DNA of 35,154 nt from Candidatus Latescibacterota bacterium (GTDB lineage Bacteria > Latescibacterota > UBA2968 > UBA8231). Positions 24,940 to 35,154 of this stretch are shown in pieces; the stretch's first letter is position 1, and each line of letters opens with the position of its first letter. The notes beneath the pieces are model-generated. The model made no database searches and was not told where the DNA came from. It saw only the letters and a list, made by a program, of their open reading frames with translations. A program made the position numbers and the translations under genes. Location of the stretch: positions 1-35,154 of the forward strand of contig SICG01000028.1 of NCBI GenBank assembly GCA_009691525.1. The letters run 5' to 3'.

Positions 24940-24965
24940 CCCTCTGCTGGGGCAGGGGGGTTTTT
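24940..24965 (+). terminator. Intrinsic terminator after glgC
   Basis: CCCTCTGC (24940-24947) pairs with GCAGGGGG (24952-24959) with one G-U pair and a 4-base loop. One G then TTTTT (24961-24965) follow. It is immediately upstream of the secretin promoter. Confidence 0.75.
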
Positions 24966-24978
24966 GTGGCCCTCTGCC

Positions 24979-25007
24979 TTGACAGGTGCAGATCGCCGTT
25001 GTATGAT
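24979..25007 (+). promoter_or_regulatory. Strong sigma70-type promoter of the secretin-lipoprotein unit
   Basis: A perfect TTGACA (24979-24984), a 17-bp spacer and TATGAT (25002-25007, 5/6) lie 38 bp upstream of the secretin ATG. Transcription should begin near 25014. Confidence 0.85.
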
Positions 25008-25045
25008 GGGGGCGGTTCCGCCTTGCCTTAGGAGTGTTGTTGCCC

Positions 25046-27442
25046 ATGAGACGCACCTTGCCCTGGTTGCTGGGGTTGTGTTGCTGGATCGCCGCCGTGT
25101 ATGCCCAGGAGCCGATGGGCGTGGTGGCTTCACCTTTTCGCTCGCTGAACAAGACCCGGGCGCTGCTCGACGCGGCAGACCTGAGAGTGTTGCTGCCCCT
25201 GGGTTACGCCGCCCAGGCCGAGACCCAGAGCTACCTGGCCGGCAGGCCCGGTGTGCAAGAGCTGCGGGTCTATGCCCGCCCCCAGGGTATCCTGGAAATC
25301 GCCATCGCTGCCGGGGTAGCTGGCGGGTATGATTTTGTTCTTTACGGTAGGCGGGACCCGGCCGGGCTCGAGGAAGTGTGGGCGCGTTTCGTGCCCCTGA
25401 TCCAAAGCAGCCGGGGCAGTGGGCCGGAGCCGGTAGAGGTGGGTCACCAGATGTACAACCTGGGGCACATCGAGGCTGACCGCGCCCTGGCCCTGCTCAA
25501 GGCCCTGGGTTACAGCAGCATTGAGTTCGAGGCTAAAGCTGCCGCTCCGGAAAGCTACGAAGAGATCTTCGGCTTGGTGGCCGGCAAGGAGACCAAGCTG
25601 CCGCTGGTGGTCAAGGTGGCCAACGCCTCCAAGACCAGCTTACTGGCGGCCGACGGCAGGGGCAAGGCCGCGATGCCGGCCTCTGGTGGGGGCAAAGGCA
25701 TCGAGGGGGCGCCGCAACTGGGTGGTTCCCACCTGCATGGCACCACCTCCGACGAGCCGCAGGAGCGCCTGCTGGTCGTCTACGACCGCAATGATCCCGA
25801 AGCGCTAGAACGGCTGGTAAATCTGTTGCAGAGCCAGATCGATGTCGCGGCCCAGCAGATCGTCATCGAGGCGCTGGTAATCGAGGTCAATACCAACCAG
25901 CTCCGGGATCTGGGAGTGGGGCTGAACACCTCGCAGAAGAATATCAAGACCACCTTTGAGACCTCAGACAAGGGCCTGGATCTGCCCTTCACCTTCCTGT
26001 TCTCCCGCGACACCTTCTCCGACTTCCTCTCCTTCAAGGGCCGACTGGAGGCGCTGGCCGAAACCGGCAACGCCAAGATCCTGTCCAGCCCCTCGGTGCT
26101 GGTGCTCAACGACCGTCAGGCCCGCATCCAGGTGGGCCAGCAGATCCCGGTGGTGCGTTCCACCACCACGGTCTCGACCACCACCAGCTCGGTGGAGTAC
26201 TTCCCCATCGGCATTGTCCTCAATCTCCGTCCCCGCATCAACCCAGAGGGCTCGGAGGTGACCATGCAGATCGAGACCATCATCAGCTCCATCTCCCAGT
26301 CCAACGCCCAGAGCGGCAGCAGCTCGCAGGTGGCTTTTGCCCCGGTGGTGGACAACCGCCAAGTGGAGACCTTCGTGCGGGTGGCCGACGGCACGCCCTT
26401 CATCATCGGCGGCCTGTTCTCCACCGATCAGCAGGGCCGCAAGGTGGGCCTGCCGCTGATTTCCGACATCCCTATCCTGGGCGCGTTGTTCTCGCGCCAG
26501 CATTTCGAGCAGGGCCGGCGCGAGGTAATCGTGGTCATCACCCCCCACATCGTGCCCCTCGAGGACAACAGTTTCAGCTACCTGATTCCCAAGGATTCGA
26601 AGCTCTTCGACCGTTTCGACACCCAGCTCTTCCGCAACGCCTACCGGGTGCGCGACGACGAAATCTGGGACCTCAAGTTCATCCAGGAGAGTCCGGCTCT
26701 CCAAGAGCTGACGCGGCGGGTGCGCCAGGCCTGCCAGGAAGATCTGATGCTGCGGCAGGACGAGCGGATCAGCCCGCTGCTGGAGGGCCGCATTCCCGGC
26801 GAGGATGTCTTGGTCCGGCGCATGCTGGGGGACATTGTGGGCAAGCTGGAGTTCGATGAGGAGGTCGATCTGAACAAGGTCTTCTTTTTTGTGCCCGCCG
26901 GCGATGCCTCCCAGCAGGATACCCAGGAGGACCGGACCCTGGCGGAAGTGCTGGAGCCGATATTCAAGACCCCTGACCGCGCCCTACTGCTCAGTTTTGA
27001 GGCGCAGACCGCGCCGCGCCCCGGGCGTCCCTTCACTTACCCGGTGGCGGCGCTGCGCGACACCCTTCTTTCCGCCGGGGAACAGGAGCGGACGACTCTG
27101 CTGCGGAACCTCAATCCGGTGGATGGGGAGGGCCGGCCCCGGCAGTGGACCATTCTGCTGGCCAATCAGGACGATGTGCGCCACCTGCGGCAGGTGCTGG
27201 TTCTCAAGCGCCTGCTCGAATTGAACGGCAAACTGCCCCTGAGCCTGCAGGCCTTCCATCCCGGCCTGCAGATCCTCTTCCCCAGCCGCGAGGACATGCG
27301 CGCCCGCTATCATCTGGTGGACCGGGAGGTGGCTCAGCTCTTCTACGAGACCGCGCCCAACCAGTACTATCCGGCCTTTGAGCGGAACTTCAACCTGAGC
27401 CTGAGAGAGGTGGATAAAGTGCTGGGCCGGAGGGGGAATTGA
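25046..27442 (+). CDS. Secretin (type II/III secretion or type IV pilus family) with long C-terminal extension
   Basis: A 798-aa outer-membrane pore protein. A signal peptide (MRRTLPWLLGLCCWIAAVYA, cleavage near residue 20) is followed by an N-terminal region without a confident match. An N1-like small domain (about 135-250) includes YNLGHIEADRALALLKALGY. The secretin domain spans about 265-505, with VIEALVIEVNTNQLRDLGVG, ILSSPSVLVLNDRQARIQVG, FPIGIVLNLRPRINPEG and IPILGALFSRQHFEQGRREV ending in ITPHIV. After it come about 290 residues with no family I recognise; secretins normally end soon after this point. The ATG at 25046 has TTAGGAG about 11 bases upstream. It is co-transcribed with a small lipoprotein. 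No ATPase, inner-membrane platform or pilin gene lies in the window, so the system it serves is unknown. Confidence 0.88.
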   Translation: MRRTLPWLLGLCCWIAAVYAQEPMGVVASPFRSLNKTRALLDAADLRVLLPLGYAAQAETQSYLAGRPGVQELRVYARPQGILEIAIAAGVAGGYDFVLYGRRDPAGLEEVWARFVPLIQSSRGSGPEPVEVGHQMYNLGHIEADRALALLKALGYSSIEFEAKAAAPESYEEIFGLVAGKETKLPLVVKVANASKTSLLAADGRGKAAMPASGGGKGIEGAPQLGGSHLHGTTSDEPQERLLVVYDRNDPEALERLVNLLQSQIDVAAQQIVIEALVIEVNTNQLRDLGVGLNTSQKNIKTTFETSDKGLDLPFTFLFSRDTFSDFLSFKGRLEALAETGNAKILSSPSVLVLNDRQARIQVGQQIPVVRSTTTVSTTTSSVEYFPIGIVLNLRPRINPEGSEVTMQIETIISSISQSNAQSGSSSQVAFAPVVDNRQVETFVRVADGTPFIIGGLFSTDQQGRKVGLPLISDIPILGALFSRQHFEQGRREVIVVITPHIVPLEDNSFSYLIPKDSKLFDRFDTQLFRNAYRVRDDEIWDLKFIQESPALQELTRRVRQACQEDLMLRQDERISPLLEGRIPGEDVLVRRMLGDIVGKLEFDEEVDLNKVFFFVPAGDASQQDTQEDRTLAEVLEPIFKTPDRALLLSFEAQTAPRPGRPFTYPVAALRDTLLSAGEQERTTLLRNLNPVDGEGRPRQWTILLANQDDVRHLRQVLVLKRLLELNGKLPLSLQAFHPGLQILFPSREDMRARYHLVDREVAQLFYETAPNQYYPAFERNFNLSLREVDKVLGRRGN

Positions 27443-27444
27443 AA

Positions 27445-27885
27445 ATGATGAAAACGAGGTGTTGGCTGCTGGCCACCCTGCTGCTGGCCGGCTGTGCCGA
27501 ACCGGACAAAGCCGTGACCCGCGCTACCGAGGACCACCGCTTTGCCCTGTCGCTGGAGGTCGAGAAGAACTGGCTGCACCCCGGTGAGATCCTGTCGATG
27601 CGCGTGCGGGTGGAGAGTCTGGCCGGTCCGCTGGAGCACAGCCTGGTGGACACCCTCAAACTCCTGGTCAACAACGGCGCGCTGGCCCCCCAGCAACTGG
27701 TGGTGGCTTTTGCCGGCACCGCCGACAGCGCTGCGGTGGGAGTGGCCAGCGTGTACGAGAACTGGGTGATCTTCCAGGCCTCGCCCAGGGCCACCCCGCA
27801 GAATCAGGGAGAGATCAAAGCCCTCTTCCAGGATGCCCAAGCAACCCTCAAGATCCGCATCACCTCTCCGGCCGAATCGCTCTAA
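27445..27885 (+). CDS. Small lipoprotein of unknown function downstream of the secretin
   Basis: A 146-aa protein with a textbook lipoprotein signal: MMKTRC, a hydrophobic core, then LLLAGC with Cys17. The mature part has a beta-rich character (FALSLEVEKNWLHPGEILSM, LSMRVRVESLAG, ATLKIRITSPAESL), as in immunoglobulin-like folds; I recognise no family. It starts 2 bp after the secretin stop behind GGAGGGGG (27429-27436). A second in-frame ATG follows at once, and a TTG overlaps the secretin stop. Small lipoproteins paired with secretins can act as pilotins, which carry secretin monomers to the outer membrane; that role here is inferred from position only. Confidence 0.75.
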   Translation: MMKTRCWLLATLLLAGCAEPDKAVTRATEDHRFALSLEVEKNWLHPGEILSMRVRVESLAGPLEHSLVDTLKLLVNNGALAPQQLVVAFAGTADSAAVGVASVYENWVIFQASPRATPQNQGEIKALFQDAQATLKIRITSPAESL

Positions 27886-27908
27886 GGGCGAAGGACCCTT
27901 CGCCCTTA
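27883..27908. terminator. Bidirectional terminator between lipoprotein and lrp
   Basis: TAAGGGCGAAGG (27883-27894) and CCTTCGCCCTTA (27897-27908) are perfect inverted repeats, 12 bp per arm with two bases between. The arms contain the TAA stop codons of both convergent genes. There is no U-run, so this is a stem-type terminator or a transcript-end stabiliser serving both strands. Confidence 0.65.
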
Positions 27909-28496
27909 TTCCACAAAGATCGCCTCATCTGGCCAATCGTCCCTGAGCACCCCGTTCTGCATATTGACCATCGGCAGATAATTGTGCTCGCGCCGGATGG
28001 GGCCCAGCAGGCGGATGGTGCGCAGTTCGACGATAGAATCCTCGCCGTGGTTCTTCTTGAGGGAGGGGATGATCTTCCCTTGAAGATTCTCGGCCACGTC
28101 GCTGTCCGATTCGCCCTCCAGCACCATCACCAGGGCGATGTGGCCGTCGGTTTCGGCCATGTAGCTGTCGCGGATCAGTTCGCTGAAGATATTGGCCACA
28201 TTGGGCTCGCTGCGTATTTCCTGGACCAGCTGGCTGCGGGTGACCCCCAGCTTGAATTTGATGATAATCATGTGCTGGGTGTTGTAGCGGGCGGTGCCCT
28301 TGGTCTGCATCTCCACGGCGGTGTAGTAGGAGAGGATGCCTTCCTGCTCCAGGCGGCCCCGCTTGCGGCTGACGGTGCGCACCGGCACACCGGTCAGTGC
28401 ACCGATCTTGTTATCCGAGAAGCGGGGGTTACGGATCAGGGCGCGGATGATCTGCTGTTCCTGCTCGTCCAGCTTCCTCATGGCATAAACTTTCAT
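27906..28496 (-). CDS. Lrp/AsnC-type transcriptional regulator
   Basis: A 196-aa DNA-binding protein. The N-terminal AsnC-type winged helix-turn-helix is clear: KLDEQEQQIIRALIRNPRFS, then IGALTGVPVRTVSRKRGRLE as the recognition helix and QEGILSYYT as the wing. An RAM-like alpha/beta region follows (MIIIKFKLGVTRSQLVQEIR, then GHIALVMVLEG). It is about 35 residues longer than typical Lrp, with an extra C-terminal tail ending in DDWPDEAIFVE. The ligand is unknown. E. coli Lrp directly activates gltBDF, and this gene diverges from gltBD, so it is the obvious candidate regulator of that operon and of itself. The start is ATG 28496; ATG 28481 (MRKLDEQ) is equally plausible, and neither has a strong ribosome binding site. 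Confidence 0.85.
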   Translation of the reverse strand: MKVYAMRKLDEQEQQIIRALIRNPRFSDNKIGALTGVPVRTVSRKRGRLEQEGILSYYTAVEMQTKGTARYNTQHMIIIKFKLGVTRSQLVQEIRSEPNVANIFSELIRDSYMAETDGHIALVMVLEGESDSDVAENLQGKIIPSLKKNHGEDSIVELRTIRLLGPIRREHNYLPMVNMQNGVLRDDWPDEAIFVE

Positions 28497-28523
28497 ATTT
28501 TTGAGGTGATGGTGATAAATTTA

Positions 28524-28589
28524 GGCCAAATTTTTCTCTTTGAAAGGGAAAATATTGCACAACCCCGCAAAATGATGGCAAAAATTTGA
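28524..28589. promoter_or_regulatory. AT-rich candidate operators between lrp and gltB
   Basis: Two similar A/T-tract sites, GGCCAAATTTTTCTC (28524-28538) and GGCAAAAATTTG (28578-28589), start 54 bp apart, about five helical turns. The first matches 11 of 15 positions of the E. coli Lrp consensus. The second abuts the gltB -35 box. Helically phased A/T sites are typical for Lrp-family proteins, but binding is inferred. Confidence 0.4.
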
Positions 28590-28619
28590 TTGACAAATCA
28601 CCCGATGCAATTATATTAT
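28590..28619 (+). promoter_or_regulatory. Sigma70-type promoter of gltBD
   Basis: A perfect TTGACA (28590-28595) is followed by TATATT (28612-28617, 16-bp spacer) or TATTAT (28614-28619, 18-bp spacer). The start site should be near 28626, which gives a leader of roughly 235 nt before gltB. Confidence 0.8.
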
Positions 28620-28620
28620 A

Positions 28621-28799
28621 CCCCACCTTGCAGCTTTGCCCGTGGGGCGCAGTCAAGCCCGGCAGCCCGCAGAGAATGGCCCGGGGATCCGATCCCCAGT
28701 CCTAATTCCCTCCGCAGATCCTGCAGGTAATCCAGTCACTGTTGTTTGAGGCAGACCAGAGGTCGCGCCGCCAAGCGCCGACGTCTGGCGGTCTTTTTT
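28621..28799 (+). ncRNA. gltB leader RNA ending in an intrinsic terminator: candidate attenuator or small RNA
   Basis: Transcription from the promoter at 28590-28619 crosses several hairpins: CCCCAC/GTGGGG (28621-28626 with 28642-28647), GGGGAT/ATCCCC (28683-28688 with 28692-28697) and GCAG/CTGC (28714-28724). It then meets a terminator. AGACC (28753-28757) pairs with GGTCT (28790-28794), enclosing AGA/TCT and GTCG/CGAC, with a T-run at 28794-28799. CCGCCA (28768-28773) can instead pair with TGGCGG (28786-28791), so two stems compete for the same 3' arm. The gltB ATG is 60 bp further on, with no second promoter seen. This is either a conditional terminator controlling gltBD or a small RNA of about 175 nt. 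I recognise no known riboswitch core. Confidence 0.5.
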
Positions 28800-28859
28800 A
28801 TTTGTATCCCAAGGTGCGGCAGCCGGCAGTCGGCCGAGCAAGAGCAGAAAGGGCGCACC

Positions 28860-33455
<4,596 letters not shown>

Positions 33456-33473
33456 GCAGAGGGGAGAGAACAA

Positions 33474-34961
33474 ATGGGCAAACCTACCGGATTCATGGAG
33501 TACCAGCGCGAGCTGCCCCAGGATCGCGATCCCCTGGAGCGGGTGCGCGACTGGCAGGAGTTTCATCTGCACATGCCCGAAGAAGGGCTCCGCGACCAGG
33601 GATCGCGCTGCATGGACTGCGGCGTGCCCTTCTGTCACACCGGCACGCTGATCAGCGGCATGGCCTCGGGCTGTCCGGTCAACAACCTGATTCCCGAATG
33701 GAACGACCTGGTGTACCGGGGGCTGTGGCGCGAGGCGCTGGAGCGGCTGCTCAAGACCAACAACTTTCCCGAATTCACCGGGCGGGTGTGCCCGGCCCCC
33801 TGCGAGGGCTCCTGCGTGCTGGGGCTCAACGAGAAGCCGGTCACCATCAAGAACATCGAGTGCACCATCATCGACAAGGCCTTCGATGAGGGCTGGATGA
33901 CGCCGCGGCCCCCCGAGAAGCGCACCGGCAAGAAGGTGGCAGTGGTGGGGTCTGGGCCCTCGGGCCTGGCTTGCGCCGACCAGCTCAACCGGGCTGGCCA
34001 CTGGGTGACGGTCTTCGAGCGCTCTGATCGCATTGGCGGGCTGCTGATGTACGGGATTCCCAACATGAAGCTGGACAAGCAGAAGGTGGTGCAGCGCCGC
34101 GTCGATCTCATGGCCGCCGAAGGGGTGCGCTTTGTCACCGGGGTCGAGATCGGCAAAGACATGCCAGCCACCCAGCTGCGCGGGGAATTCGATGCGATCG
34201 CGATGTGCTGCGGGGCGACCAAGGGCCGCGACCTGAACATCGAGGGCCGCCAGCTCGAGGGTATCCACATGGCGGTGCGCTTCCTGCATCTCAACACCAA
34301 AAGCGTGCTCGACTCCAACCTCGCCGATGATCAGTACCTTTCGGCCAAGGACAAACACGTCATCGTCATCGGCGGCGGCGACACCGGCACCGACTGCGTG
34401 GGCACCTCGATGCGCCACGGCTGCAAGAGTCTCACCCAGTTCGAGATCATGGCCCGCCCGCCCGACACCCGCCAGCCCAACAATCCCTGGCCCGAGTGGC
34501 CCAAGGTCTATCTGCTCGACTACGGGCAGCAGGAGGCCAAGGCGCGTTTTGGTGACGACCCGCGCCAGTACCTGATCAACACCAAGAAGTTTGTGGGCGA
34601 CGCACAGGGCAAGGTCAAGGAGTTGCACACCGTACAGGTGGAATGGGTCAAGGGCGATAATGGGCGGCCATTTCCCAAGGAAATCCCCGGCACCGACAAG
34701 GTGTGGCCGGCCGACCTGGTGCTGCTGGCCATGGGTTTCCTGGGTCCCGAGGACGCCATCCTCGAGCAGCTGGCGGTGGAGCGCGACGAGCGCTCCAATG
34801 CCAAGGCCCAGTACGGGAGATTTTCCACCAACATCGAGGGGGTATTCGCCGCCGGGGACATGCGGCGCGGGCAAAGCCTGGTGGTGTGGGCCATCAACGA
34901 GGGGCGCGGCGCGGCGCGGGAGTGCGACCGTTACCTGATGGGCCAGACCCAGTTGCCCTGA
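33474..34961 (+). CDS. gltD: Glutamate synthase (NADPH) small subunit
   Basis: A 495-aa beta subunit. It passes electrons from NADPH through FAD and iron-sulfur clusters to GltB. The N-terminal cluster-binding cysteines are in [12 protein letters not shown] and [15 protein letters not shown]. The FAD site is [17 protein letters not shown], the family marker is [17 protein letters not shown], the NADPH site is [17 protein letters not shown], and the C-terminal [19 protein letters not shown] completes FAD binding. Length and order are typical. The ATG is behind GAGGGGAGAG (about 33459-33468). No separate terminator follows before the IS element, whose end begins 19 bp after the stop. Confidence 0.97.
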   Translation: MGKPTGFMEYQRELPQDRDPLERVRDWQEFHLHMPEEGLRDQGSRCMDCGVPFCHTGTLISGMASGCPVNNLIPEWNDLVYRGLWREALERLLKTNNFPEFTGRVCPAPCEGSCVLGLNEKPVTIKNIECTIIDKAFDEGWMTPRPPEKRTGKKVAVVGSGPSGLACADQLNRAGHWVTVFERSDRIGGLLMYGIPNMKLDKQKVVQRRVDLMAAEGVRFVTGVEIGKDMPATQLRGEFDAIAMCCGATKGRDLNIEGRQLEGIHMAVRFLHLNTKSVLDSNLADDQYLSAKDKHVIVIGGGDTGTDCVGTSMRHGCKSLTQFEIMARPPDTRQPNNPWPEWPKVYLLDYGQQEAKARFGDDPRQYLINTKKFVGDAQGKVKELHTVQVEWVKGDNGRPFPKEIPGTDKVWPADLVLLAMGFLGPEDAILEQLAVERDERSNAKAQYGRFSTNIEGVFAAGDMRRGQSLVVWAINEGRGAARECDRYLMGQTQLP

Positions 34962-34980
34962 GCCTTTTTCACTATCCCTT

Positions 34981-35051
34981 AGAACTTGGAAGCCCCTTCC
35001 TTTGAAAGGGGAGGAAAAGTTCTGCTTGCCACAGGCAAGCAAAAGCTTTTT
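34981..35051 (+). mobile_element. Left-end hairpins of an IS200/IS605 element
   Basis: Two hairpins stand between gltD and tnpA. The first pairs AGAACTT (34981-34987) with AAGTTCT (35017-35023) around an inner CCCCTT/AAGGGG stem (34993-34998 with 35006-35011). The second is a perfect 7-bp GCTTGCC-ACA-GGCAAGC (35024-35040), followed by AAAAGCTTTTT. Subterminal palindromes are what the Y1 transposase recognises as single strands. In IS200 one such structure also acts as a terminator that shields tnpA from outside transcription. The exact left boundary cannot be fixed here. Confidence 0.65.
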
Positions 35052-35087
35052 ATCGTATACCGTTCCCGTCCGTGTTGGAGGTATGCG

Positions 35088-35154
35088 ATGGTCATCCGAA
35101 GAACCAGTCATGCGGTTTACGATACCCAGTACCATTTAGTGTGGGCTCCCAAGT
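35088..35154 (+). CDS. tnpA: IS200/IS605-family Y1 transposase TnpA, N-terminal fragment at the window edge
   Basis: Twenty-two codons are visible before the window ends. The segment HAVYDTQYHLVWAPK is the conserved N-terminus of IS200/IS605 TnpA (the YHLVW-x-PK block, forming the first beta-strand of the HUH fold). The enzyme is a single-strand-specific transposase with one catalytic Tyr and an HUH metal site, both beyond the edge. The ATG at 35088 has GGAGG (35077-35081) seven bases upstream. Whether the copy is intact, or accompanied by tnpB, cannot be seen. Confidence 0.88.
   Translation, partial: MVIRRTSHAVYDTQYHLVWAPK

Noticed and set aside
28683-28697. GGGGATCCGATCCCC as a tRNA T-arm
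   Set aside because: It lacks the TTC-R core, and no acceptor, D or anticodon arms can be placed around it.
28676-28705. Leader peptide MARGSDPQS in the gltB leader
   Set aside because: There is no good ribosome binding site and no run of Glu, Gln or other informative codons, so a classical peptide attenuator is not supported.
28731-28741. AGTCACTG-like piece of a cobalamin riboswitch
   Set aside because: The B12-box core and the other conserved segments are absent.

Overview
This is a GC-rich, densely packed stretch of bacterial chromosome. It comes from a Gram-negative cell with an outer membrane, judging by a SurA-type periplasmic chaperone, a lipoprotein parvulin, an outer-membrane secretin with a lipoprotein partner, and a proton-pumping transhydrogenase. 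I cannot place the phylum from sequence alone. The mix of housekeeping genes with sialidase, Ldh-type oxidoreductase, DHDPS-like and amidohydrolase genes recalls uncultivated FCB-group genomes, but that is only an impression.

Layout. (1) Positions 1-9217, all minus strand, form one long run: mfd, a parvulin lipoprotein, surA, an S4 RNA-binding protein, a methyltransferase, nrnA, an argF-like gene, and a broken gene that runs off the left edge. Several of these overlap or lie a few bases apart. (2) Positions 9255-10988, plus strand: a promoter, yfbR (HD 5'-nucleotidase) and an AspA/AstE-type zinc deacylase. (3) Positions 10985-19826 are an accessory metabolic block. A class V aminotransferase and a DHDPS/NAL-like protein lie on the minus strand. 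They are divergent from an aldo-keto reductase, an M1 aminopeptidase interrupted by TAG, an amidohydrolase, a sialidase-like beta-propeller, an Ldh-type dehydrogenase and two tiny ORFs that look like leftover gene starts. (4) Positions 19912-23494: hpf, then pntAA-pntAB-pntB with its own promoter and terminators. (5) Positions 23535-24965: glgC with a one-base frameshift. (6) Positions 24979-27908: a strong promoter driving a large secretin and a small lipoprotein, closed by a bidirectional terminator. (7) Positions 27906-34961: an Lrp/AsnC-type regulator divergent from gltB-gltD. (8) Positions 34981-35154: the left end and first 22 codons of an IS200/IS605 transposase.

How the parts work together. 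The nitrogen and redox genes fit one theme: gltBD makes glutamate using NADPH, pntAB/B supplies NADPH from the proton gradient, and the Lrp-type regulator next to gltBD is a natural candidate to control it. The most interesting element is the 363-bp interval between lrp and gltB. It holds AT-rich candidate operators, a near-consensus promoter and, inside the roughly 235-nt leader, an intrinsic terminator about 60 bases before gltB. This implies either a transcription attenuator or a small RNA.

Three genes carry disabling lesions: the left-edge gene, the M1 peptidase and glgC. Both indel-type cases lie in short C or G runs, so consensus error must be excluded before calling gene decay. The DHDPS-like protein has cysteine at both positions expected for the catalytic Tyr and Lys, at the family's exact 28-residue spacing.
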